The notes below the pieces were generated by a model. That model was not told where the DNA came from. It worked only from the letters and a program-made list of their open reading frames with translations, and ran no database searches. A program made the position numbers and the translations under genes. A DNA stretch of 64,000 nucleotides. It comes from GCA-002050365 sp038235165 (GTDB lineage Bacteria > Acidobacteriota > Blastocatellia > Pyrinomonadales > Pyrinomonadaceae). This document shows positions 35,967-42,899 of this stretch, piece by piece. Location: contig JBBSUG010000004.1 of the NCBI GenBank assembly GCA_038235165.1, forward strand, positions 134,741 through 198,740, in the 5' to 3' direction. Each line of letters begins with the position of its first letter. Within the stretch, counting starts at the first letter, position 1.

Positions 35967-36048
35967 ATTCCAGATTCTAGATTTCAAATTCCAAATTGGA
36001 AGAATTAGCTTGAACACGGAATATCTGGAATCTGGAACCTGGAATTTT
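35967..36048. repeat. ATTCCAGATTCTAG inverted repeat before the SpoIIM-like gene
   Basis: Left arm AATTCCAGATTCTAGATTTC with AAATTCCAAATT and right arm TATCTGGAATCTGGAACCTG with GAATTTT form an imperfect inverted repeat filling the whole gap between two genes. The right arm runs into the ATG at 36049, so the repeat supplies the leader of the following gene. Confidence 0.65.
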
Positions 36049-37008
36049 ATGAATCGTTTTATTGACGAGCGAAAAAATAACTGGGAGCGGTTGGAAGATT
36101 TGCTTTCGATTTTGGAAACTTCGTCACTGCGCGGACTTTCACGGCTGGAAGTGCGCGAATTCGGCGAACTCTACCGCCGTGCCGCGTCCGATTTGGCGAT
36201 TGCCCGCGCCGAAACACGCGACCCAAAACTGGTTAATTATCTAAATAGTTTGGTCATTCGCGCCCACGGCAAAATCTATCGTGCCGAAGGACAGGGCGCA
36301 CATCTCGTCTGGAATTTCTTCGCTAAAGATTTCCCACAGGCATTTCGCCGCAACTGGAAATTTATCGCGCTGGCTTTCGGCGTTTTCACGTTGTTCGGCA
36401 TCGCCTCTTTTATTTTGTGCTACAACGATTTGAAATTTGCCGACAGTCTCGGTTTGACGCAAATTCAATACGCCGCACAGTCGGGCGAAAAATGGTGGCT
36501 CGGCTTAAACGAAGCCAACCAAATCGGGTCGAGCCAAATTTTAACGAATAATATTTTAGTGTCGCTGATGGCTTTCGCCTACGGCGCGTTCTTCGGCATC
36601 GGCACGATTTATGTGTTGATAATGAACGGTTTAAGCATCGGCGGCGTGTTGGGCGTGTGTTACAAAGTCAACCCGGCTTTTGGGGATGCGCTGGTAACTT
36701 TTATGGTCGGACACGGCGTAATCGAACTTTCGTGCATTTTCATCGCCGCCGGTGCGGGAATGCTGATCGGCTATGCGCTGATTAATCCGGGCGATTTGAC
36801 CCGCAGCGAAGCGTTGAAGAAAAACGGTCTCGAAGCCGTGCGGCTCGCTATCGGTTGCGCTTGTCTGCTAGTCGTCGCCGGAATCATCGAAGGTTTTCTG
36901 TCGCCGTCCGCGCTACCGTCGTTCATCAAATTTGGCACGGGAATTTTGACCGGAATTGCGATGTACTCTTATTTATTTTTGGTTGGCAGAGATGCAGAGT
37001 TGAAGTAG
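36049..37008 (+). CDS. Stage II sporulation protein M (SpoIIM/DUF95)-like membrane protein
   Basis: A 319-residue integral membrane protein. A cytoplasmic N-terminal helical part (FIDERKNNWERLEDLLSILE, LSRLEVREFGELYRRAASDLAIARAE) is followed by the family core: FIALAFGVFTLFGIASFILC, ILVSLMAFAYGAFFGIGTIYVLIMNGLSIGGVLG and a C-terminal FMVGHGVIELSCIFIAAGAGMLIGYALI, the hallmark HG..E..... helix. In Firmicutes SpoIIM serves engulfment. In non-sporulating bacteria such as this one the family is common and often stands beside RDD or DUF58/MoxR genes, which are not seen here. The ATG at 36049 is preferred over a TTG 13 codons upstream, which lies in repeat DNA. Confidence 0.85.
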   Translation: MNRFIDERKNNWERLEDLLSILETSSLRGLSRLEVREFGELYRRAASDLAIARAETRDPKLVNYLNSLVIRAHGKIYRAEGQGAHLVWNFFAKDFPQAFRRNWKFIALAFGVFTLFGIASFILCYNDLKFADSLGLTQIQYAAQSGEKWWLGLNEANQIGSSQILTNNILVSLMAFAYGAFFGIGTIYVLIMNGLSIGGVLGVCYKVNPAFGDALVTFMVGHGVIELSCIFIAAGAGMLIGYALINPGDLTRSEALKKNGLEAVRLAIGCACLLVVAGIIEGFLSPSALPSFIKFGTGILTGIAMYSYLFLVGRDAELK

Positions 37009-37065
37009 CCGCGCAAACAGTTGAGGCGATTTTGAAACGAACAAATATTTGTCGAGCGAATAATT

Positions 37066-37419
37066 CTACTGTTCGCATTCGCCCGTTTTCAAGTCAATGC
37101 TCCGCGCCGGTGCAATCGTCACATATTGGTCATTGTTCCACTCAATTTTCACGTCATCCATAAAAATCGTGCATTCGGCGTTGGAGCCGATCTCCCAACC
37201 CCAACTATTTCTTAAAACAATTGCCGAATTGTGCGAACCGGCACCACCGCCTCCGGGCATCGCGCCGAACATCGGTTCCGAGTAAACATCAACCCGGTAT
37301 TTTTTGTCGGGGCTGACGCTCGAATAATGATATGAAGCCAAAAAAGGCGGTCCCAATTTTTTGTAAAGAAAAAAGACGGCGGCAAAAACAATCGCGGCAG
37401 AGATTATTTTTATTTTCAT
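37066..37419 (-). CDS. Small membrane-anchored protein of unknown function
   Basis: A 117-residue protein with one N-terminal membrane helix (IISAAIVFAAVFFLYKKLG) and an outside domain of about 90 residues: SSVSPDKKYRVDVYSEPMF, a GGGGAG loop, AIVLRNSWGWEIGS, and YVTIAPARSIDLKTGECEQ. Two cysteines (AECT and GECE) could form a disulfide. The SPDKKYRVDVYS segment is frequent in small exported proteins of many phyla. It starts four bases after the stop of the LysR gene on the same strand, so it is probably co-transcribed with it. Confidence 0.6.
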   Translation of the reverse strand: MKIKIISAAIVFAAVFFLYKKLGPPFLASYHYSSVSPDKKYRVDVYSEPMFGAMPGGGGAGSHNSAIVLRNSWGWEIGSNAECTIFMDDVKIEWNNDQYVTIAPARSIDLKTGECEQ

Positions 37420-37422
37420 ACA

Positions 37423-38319
37423 TCAGGTTTTGGGAGTTTTGCTTTCGAGTAACTGCACAAATTTCTTCGCGGCAATCGAAAGCGTCCGGTCGGTGCGGTA
37501 AACCACGCCGACCGGACGAACCCAGTCTTTTTCGGCAAGTTCGATGACGGAGAGCTGGTTGTTTTTTTCTTCATCCATCACGCTCGGATGCGGCACGATT
37601 GCCAGTCCGAAACCGACTTCGACCGAGCGTTTAATCGTTTCGATATTGTCGAATTCAGCGACTTTGTGAACGTCAACGCCGTAAGATTTCAAAATTTTAT
37701 CGGTCGCTTTGCGCGTTGGAATGTCGCGCTCGAACATCACGAAATCGCGTCCCTGAATTTCCTTTACTTTAATCTGTGTTCGTTCGGCAAATTCGTGGTC
37801 GGGCGGGCAAATCAAAACGAGCCGGTCGCTCGCCATCAGCACGATGGTCAGCCCGCGTTTTTGTTCGGGAAAAGCGACCACGCCGAGTTCGACCGTGCCG
37901 TTTAAAACGTCGCGGACGACGCGCGTGGTGCGCGAATATTCGAGATCAATTTTGGCGGCGGGGAATTTCGTCATAAATTCGCGCACCTTCGGCGGAAGTT
38001 CGTGCAGACCGACGCTGTACACGGTGGCGACCTTGACTGTTCCGCTGATTTTCCCGACCAGTCCGCTCATACTTTCGTTGAGTTGATCGTAACTCTCCAG
38101 AACATTTTTACATTCGCGGTAAAAAACCTCGCCCGAAGGTGTCAGGCGAACTTCGCGCCGCCCGCGCACGCGTTCGAGCAGGCGGCGTTTGAATTTATCT
38201 TCCAGCGTGCGAATCTGCTGGCTGACGGCAGACTGCGTGACAAAATTACGCTCCGCCGCCAGCGAAAAACTCTGCATCTCGACCAAATCGCAAAATACCT
38301 TCAATGTTTCTATGTGCAT
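37423..38319 (-). CDS. LysR-family transcriptional regulator
   Basis: A 298-residue DNA-binding regulator. The N-terminal winged helix-turn-helix is canonical (FCDLVEMQSFSLAAERNFVT, QSAVSQQIRTLEDKF, RRLLERVRGRREVRLTPSG), followed by a linker helix and the periplasmic-binding-protein-like sensor domain (VKVATVYSVGLHELPPKV, DLEYSRTTRVVRDVLNG, GFGLAIVPHP). It is divergent from sdhC with 248 bases between the starts, so control of the succinate dehydrogenase operon is possible but only inferred from position. The inducer is unknown. The small membrane-anchored gene follows four bases after its stop. Confidence 0.88.
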   Translation of the reverse strand: MHIETLKVFCDLVEMQSFSLAAERNFVTQSAVSQQIRTLEDKFKRRLLERVRGRREVRLTPSGEVFYRECKNVLESYDQLNESMSGLVGKISGTVKVATVYSVGLHELPPKVREFMTKFPAAKIDLEYSRTTRVVRDVLNGTVELGVVAFPEQKRGLTIVLMASDRLVLICPPDHEFAERTQIKVKEIQGRDFVMFERDIPTRKATDKILKSYGVDVHKVAEFDNIETIKRSVEVGFGLAIVPHPSVMDEEKNNQLSVIELAEKDWVRPVGVVYRTDRTLSIAAKKFVQLLESKTPKT

Positions 38320-38567
38320 TACCTTAGTCCTTAGTCCTCAGTCATCTATTTGGAATAAATGCGTTCCAATCCAATCAATAAAGGACTCAGGACTGACTAC
38401 AATTATAAGTATTTCTGAACAACTTTTGCAAGAGAATTCATTTTATCTTATTAAGAAAAAAAGATATGATGTTAATTAAATGATTGACGATTGCCGATTT
38501 GCAAATTTGAATTTAGAATTAACAAAATCAAATATCTAAAATCTAAAATTCTTTTGAGGCTCAAAAA
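38320..38567. other. lysR-sdhC divergent region with short inverted repeats
   Basis: Next to the LysR start lies AGTCCTTAGTCCTCAGTC (38328-38345), with an inverted relative GGACTCAGGACTGACT at 38383-38398. Further right are GATTGACGATTGCCGATTTG and ATATCTAAAATCTAAAAT units. The sdhC promoter is expected between them; TATGAT at 38465-38470 is a fair -10 box but lacks a good -35 partner. No gene is visible. Confidence 0.45.
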
Positions 38568-39284
38568 ATGGCGATAAAATTAAGCAAAACATTTCTGCTC
38601 CGAAAACTGCACCAACTAACCGGAATTGTTCCGCTGGGCGGATTTTTCCTCGTTCATATCTACACAAATTCAGCGGCAATGGGCGGCAGAGAAAGTTTCA
38701 ACGAACACGTTAAAGGCATTCACGACATCCCGTATTTGCTGTTCGCCGAAGTTTTCGGCATCTTTCTGCCGCTTTTGTATCATTCGGTTTACGGAATTTT
38801 TATTTCGGCGGAGACGCGCCCGAATGTGGTGAATTACGGTTACGGACGCAATTGGTTTTATCTTTTTCAGCGCATCACGGGAATTTTTCTGTTTTTCTTT
38901 CTGACGTTTCACATTTTTAATTTCCGGTTCGGGATGATTCCCGGATTAAATACAACGCCGGTTGCCGGACACGCCGGAGAAGCCTTTCAAATCGTGTCGC
39001 GGGAATTTCAAAACATCGGTATTTTGATCTTATACATTGTAGGCGTAGCGGCAACGGCGTGGCATCTCGGTTACGGATTATTTTTGTTCGCCGTTGATTG
39101 GGGAATCGTGATCGGCGAAAAGGCACAAAAATACGCGCTTTATGCCTGCGTCGGAATCTCGGCACTGCTGTTTGCCGTCGGCACAAACGCGGCAGTCTCC
39201 TTTGTCCGCCCGTGCGGACTGTTGCCGCAGTCGTTTTGTAGTGAAGTTAAGAAAAGCGAGATCATCGAGCCGCAGAAGTTTTGA
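38568..39284 (+). CDS. sdhC: Succinate dehydrogenase cytochrome b subunit
   Basis: A 238-residue single-subunit membrane anchor of the b558 type, as in Bacillus and many Acidobacteriota, with five helices and two haems. Helix 1 has LRKLHQLTGIVPLGGFFLVHIYTNS with candidate haem histidines, helix 2 LFAEVFGIFLPLLYHSVYGIFI, helix 3 YLFQRITGIFLFFFLTFHIFNF, helix 4 ILILYIVGVAATAWHLGYGLFLF and helix 5 YACVGISALLFAVGTNAAVSF. It passes electrons from succinate to quinone together with SdhA and SdhB encoded next. The C-terminal tail with SEVKKSEIIEPQKF is cytoplasmic. A GAGG ribosome-binding site precedes the ATG. Confidence 0.9.
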   Translation: MAIKLSKTFLLRKLHQLTGIVPLGGFFLVHIYTNSAAMGGRESFNEHVKGIHDIPYLLFAEVFGIFLPLLYHSVYGIFISAETRPNVVNYGYGRNWFYLFQRITGIFLFFFLTFHIFNFRFGMIPGLNTTPVAGHAGEAFQIVSREFQNIGILILYIVGVAATAWHLGYGLFLFAVDWGIVIGEKAQKYALYACVGISALLFAVGTNAAVSFVRPCGLLPQSFCSEVKKSEIIEPQKF

Positions 39285-39326
39285 CAGTGATTTTTCGAAA
39301 GCGGGTTTGTTGGTAAAAAGAAAATT

Positions 39327-41330
39327 ATGGCACAGAGTAACGGATTAAAAATAGCGATTGTTGGCGGCGGACTCGCCGGATTAGCGGCAGCAATGAAAAT
39401 TGCGGAAGCTGGACACGCAGTAGATTTGCTGTCGGTTGTACCGGTCAAGCGTTCGCATTCGGTGTGCGCTCAGGGCGGCATCAACGGCGCGGTCAATACG
39501 AAAGGCGAAGGCGATTCGCCGTGGAAGCATTTTGACGATACGGTTTACGGCGGCGATTTTCTGGTCAATCAACCGCCGGTCAAAGCGATGTGCGAAATGG
39601 CTCCGCAGATTATTCATCTGTTTGACCGGATGGGCGTTCCGTTTTCGCGGACGAAGGAAGGTTTGCTCGATTTTCGGCGGTTTGGCGGAACGCTGCATCA
39701 CCGCACGGCGTTTGCCGGCGCGTCAACCGGACAGCAATTGCTTTACGCGCTCGACGAACAGGTTCGCAAATTTGAAGTTGACGGCAAAGTCAATAAATTT
39801 GAAGGCTGGGAAATGTTGTCGCTCGTTCTGGACGATCATCAGGTTTGTCGCGGTCTGATTGCGATGAATCTTCAAACGCTCGAATTAAAAGCGTTTGAAG
39901 CCGACGCGGTGATTATGGCGACCGGCGGACCCGGTTTAATTTGGGGCAAATCAACCAATTCGCAGGTTTGCACGGGCAGCGCGGTTTCGGCGTGTTATCA
40001 GCAGGGAGCGAAATACGCCAACGGCGAATTTATACAAGTTCATCCGACTTCGATTCCGGGCGAAGACAAATTGCGCCTTATGTCGGAATCGGCGCGCGGC
40101 GAAGGCGGACGAGTTTGGGTGCCGAAAAATCAAGGCGATAAACGCGCCCCGCAGAGTATTCCGGCGAACGAACGCTGGTATTTTCTCGAAGAAAAATATC
40201 CGGCTTACGGAAACTTAGTGCCGCGCGACATTGCGACGCGGGAAATTTTTCAGGTTTGTCTGGACGGTTTCGGAGTCGGCGGCGAAAATCAGGTTTTTCT
40301 TGATTTAACGCATATTCCGAAAGAAACTTTGGACGCGAAACTCGGCGCGATTTTGGAAATTTATGAAATGTTCGTCGGCGACGATCCGCGTTATGTGCCG
40401 ATGCGAATTTTCCCCGGCGTTCATTATTCGATGGGCGGTTTGTGGGTTGATTTCGAGCAAAAAACAAATGTTCCCGGACTTTTCGCCGCCGGTGAATGCG
40501 ATTATTCTATTCACGGCGCGAACCGTCTAGGCGCGAACTCGCTTCTTTCGTGCGTTTACGCCGGATTTACCGCCGCTCCTTCGGCGATCAATTACGCCAA
40601 AAACGTCGAGCGCGGAAATACCGAAACAAACGGGATTTATGATGCCGAATTGCGGAAACAGCAGGCGATCAATACGCAGATTATTAAAAACGAGGGTACG
40701 GAAAACCAGTATAAACTCCACGAAGAACTTGGCAAAGTGATGACCGATAACGTAACCGTCGTGCGTTACAACGACCGTTTGCAGGCGACCGATGACAAAA
40801 TCGTCGAGTTGATGGACAGATACCAAAGAATTTCGATCAACGATTCAAATTTGTGGGCGACGCAAGCCGTTCCGCAGGCACGGCAATTGAAAAATATGCT
40901 CGAACTGGCGCGTGTCATTACGCTCGGCGCGTTAAATCGTGACGAATCGCGCGGCGCACATTATAAACCCGATTTCCCCGAACGAAATGACGACGAATGG
41001 CTGAAAACGACGATTGCCGAATACTCCGGCGAAGGACCAGTTTTGTCTTATGAAGCCGTTGACATCGGTTTGCTCGAACCGCGCAAACGCGATTATTCGA
41101 GCGGCAACAAAGCAAAAGCAGCGGGCGCGGCGGAAGCGAAAAAAGAAGGTTTACCGTTAAAAGAAAACGGCGCGTCGCAAATCGTGCCGGAAGGTTTTGA
41201 AGACAAACCGGCGAATACCGACCGACAATATACGGTCAACGAAGAAGACGCGCAAGTCAAAGACGGCAAATCTTTCGAGGAAATCGCTGAGAAAAACATC
41301 AAAGAAAACGAAGAAAAACCGGGTGAATAA
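39327..41330 (+). CDS. sdhA: Succinate dehydrogenase flavoprotein subunit
   Basis: A 667-residue FAD subunit. The FAD-binding GGGLAGLAAAMKIAEAG lies at 13-29, and KRSHSVCAQGGINGA holds the covalent-FAD histidine (His44). The catalytic region includes HHRTAFAGASTGQQLL near 127, IQVHPTSIPGEDKL near 235, RDIATREIF near 293 and HYSMGGLWVD near 370, and FAD contacts GECDYSIHGANRLGANSLLSC near 390-410. The last 70 residues (from GNKAKAAGAAEAKKEG to the end) are a charged low-complexity extension that ordinary homologues lack in this length. It is the second gene of the sdh operon, 43 bases behind sdhC; a Uma2-like gene comes between it and sdhB. Confidence 0.94.
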   Translation: MAQSNGLKIAIVGGGLAGLAAAMKIAEAGHAVDLLSVVPVKRSHSVCAQGGINGAVNTKGEGDSPWKHFDDTVYGGDFLVNQPPVKAMCEMAPQIIHLFDRMGVPFSRTKEGLLDFRRFGGTLHHRTAFAGASTGQQLLYALDEQVRKFEVDGKVNKFEGWEMLSLVLDDHQVCRGLIAMNLQTLELKAFEADAVIMATGGPGLIWGKSTNSQVCTGSAVSACYQQGAKYANGEFIQVHPTSIPGEDKLRLMSESARGEGGRVWVPKNQGDKRAPQSIPANERWYFLEEKYPAYGNLVPRDIATREIFQVCLDGFGVGGENQVFLDLTHIPKETLDAKLGAILEIYEMFVGDDPRYVPMRIFPGVHYSMGGLWVDFEQKTNVPGLFAAGECDYSIHGANRLGANSLLSCVYAGFTAAPSAINYAKNVERGNTETNGIYDAELRKQQAINTQIIKNEGTENQYKLHEELGKVMTDNVTVVRYNDRLQATDDKIVELMDRYQRISINDSNLWATQAVPQARQLKNMLELARVITLGALNRDESRGAHYKPDFPERNDDEWLKTTIAEYSGEGPVLSYEAVDIGLLEPRKRDYSSGNKAKAAGAAEAKKEGLPLKENGASQIVPEGFEDKPANTDRQYTVNEEDAQVKDGKSFEEIAEKNIKENEEKPGE

Positions 41331-41399
41331 TAGTTTCACCATCATTGCGCAGAATCACATTTTTGACTTTTGCTGATGAATTTGGAAGTTAGATAATAA

Positions 41400-41972
41400 A
41401 TGACGGCATTACTGAAGGAAAGAAAATATACGTCCGAAGAATACTTAGCTTTAGAGGAAAAAGCCGAGTATCGAAGCGAATATGAAAACGGCGATATCGT
41501 CACAATGGCGGGCGGTTCGCTAAATCACGCCCGAATTACTTCAAACATTGACCGTTTATTCGGTAATAAACTCGACAAGAAATGCGAGTCATTGACGACG
41601 GATGTTAAAGTTCGGATTGAAAGTTACCGGAAATTCTATTATCCAGATGTATTGGTAATTTGCGGAAAGATCGATTTTTACCAAAAACGCACTGATACAA
41701 TTACGAACCCGATTTTGATTGTCGAAGTTTTATCCGACAGCACGGAAGCTAAAGACCGAGGCGAGAAATTTGCCGCTTATCAAACTTTGGAAACTTTGCA
41801 GGAATATATTTTGGTTTCGCAGGACAAAGCGAAAGTCGAACAATTTAAGCGTGAAAATGATGGAATTTGGAAATATCAGGCGACAATCGGTTTAACAAGT
41901 CGCGTGAAATTCTCTTCAATCGAAGTTGAACTGGAATTAGACGAAATTTATCAGCGAGTAGAAATTAAATAA
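41400..41972 (+). CDS. Uma2 family (DUF820) nuclease-like protein inside the sdh operon
   Basis: A 190-residue protein of the Uma2 family, a restriction-endonuclease-like fold. The core is complete: YTSEEYLALEEKAEYRSEYENGDIVTMAGGS, HARITSNIDRLFG, FYYPDVLVICG (the PD of the PD-(D/E)xK motif), NPILIVEVLSDSTEAKDRGEK (the ExL/K part) and YQTLETLQEYILVSQD. Family members are very numerous in cyanobacteria and some Acidobacteriota, often of unknown role, and are suspected to be mobile or defence-related nucleases. It lies 69 bases behind sdhA and only four bases before sdhB, in the same direction, so it interrupts the usual sdhAB adjacency. A second copy is at 49618. Confidence 0.88.
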   Translation: MTALLKERKYTSEEYLALEEKAEYRSEYENGDIVTMAGGSLNHARITSNIDRLFGNKLDKKCESLTTDVKVRIESYRKFYYPDVLVICGKIDFYQKRTDTITNPILIVEVLSDSTEAKDRGEKFAAYQTLETLQEYILVSQDKAKVEQFKRENDGIWKYQATIGLTSRVKFSSIEVELELDEIYQRVEIK

Positions 41973-41976
41973 ATTT

Positions 41977-42780
41977 ATGAGCGAAACAAACGGACACGGT
42001 GAGAAAAAAAGACTGACGAATCCGCCGCAAAATCTAGAGATAAAAATTCAGCGGCGCGAAAAACTCGGAGCGGATGCTTACACGGAAACTTTTGAAATTC
42101 CGTATCGCAAAAACCTGAACGTGATTTCTGCGCTGATGGACATTCGCAAAAATCCCGTGACCAAAGAAGGCAAACAAACTACGCCGCCGGTTTGGGATAT
42201 GAATTGTCTGGAACAAGTTTGCGGAATTTGCACGATGGTCATCAACGGGCGCGTTCGTCAAAGCTGTTCGGCTTTGGTTGACGATCTGTTGGTCGTGTCC
42301 GGCGGAAATACGATCACGCTCGAACCGATGTCGAAATTTCCGAACGTCCGCGATTTGGTCGTTGACCGAACACCGATGTTCAATCACCTCAAGCAGGTTC
42401 ACGCTTGGGTCGAACTCGACGGCAGTTACGATTTGGGTCCGGGACCGCAAACTTCGCAGGCGACACAAGCCGAACGCTATGCTTATTCGCGCTGTATGAC
42501 GTGCGGCTGCTGTCTCGAAGCGTGTCCGCAGTACCACGATGACAACTACATCGGACCGCAGGCGATTGCTCAGGCGCGGCTGTTTAATATGCACCCGACC
42601 GGCAAAATCACGATTGACGAACGGCTCGAAGGCTTGACTCAGGACGACGGAATAGCCAATTGCGGCAACGCGCAAAATTGTATTCAGGTTTGTCCGATGG
42701 GGATTCCGCTGACCCGCGCAATTTACGAAACAAATCGAGACATCACGGTCAACGCACTGTTCGGCTGGCTGAGAAAATAA
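41977..42780 (+). CDS. sdhB: Succinate dehydrogenase iron-sulfur subunit
   Basis: A 267-residue electron-transfer subunit. The [2Fe-2S] ligands lie in NCLEQVCGICTMVINGRVRQSC (residues about 73-95). The [4Fe-4S]/[3Fe-4S] ligands are in SRCMTCGCCLEACPQ near 170 and CGNAQNCIQVCPMGIPL near 229-245. The first segment replaces the usual CR.G.CG.C by CLEQVCGIC, the form of b558-type enzymes. With SdhC and SdhA it gives a complete membrane-bound complex II. The start codon is four bases after the Uma2 stop, so its translation may be coupled to that gene. A hairpin follows the stop. Confidence 0.93.
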   Translation: MSETNGHGEKKRLTNPPQNLEIKIQRREKLGADAYTETFEIPYRKNLNVISALMDIRKNPVTKEGKQTTPPVWDMNCLEQVCGICTMVINGRVRQSCSALVDDLLVVSGGNTITLEPMSKFPNVRDLVVDRTPMFNHLKQVHAWVELDGSYDLGPGPQTSQATQAERYAYSRCMTCGCCLEACPQYHDDNYIGPQAIAQARLFNMHPTGKITIDERLEGLTQDDGIANCGNAQNCIQVCPMGIPLTRAIYETNRDITVNALFGWLRK

Positions 42781-42832
42781 ATAACGGAAAAAGGAGAAAG
42801 CCTGTTTTTACAAAAATTCCCGTTTGAATTGC

Positions 42833-42867
42833 TTTTGGAATTTGATGGTTACAGTCAAATTCCAAAA
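42833..42867. terminator. Hairpin between convergent sdhB and the GGDEF/EAL gene
   Basis: TTTTGGAATTTGA (42833-42845) pairs perfectly with TCAAATTCCAAAA (42855-42867) around nine bases. The T-rich stretch on the plus strand begins only about 25 bases later, so it is a probable but not classical terminator. Confidence 0.5.
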
Positions 42868-42899
42868 GACAATCTCTTCATATTTCTCTCTTTTTTTGA

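Noticed and set aside
40078..40467. Minus-strand frame of 129 codons inside sdhA
   Set aside because: Antisense to a conserved enzyme, arginine-rich, no start signals.
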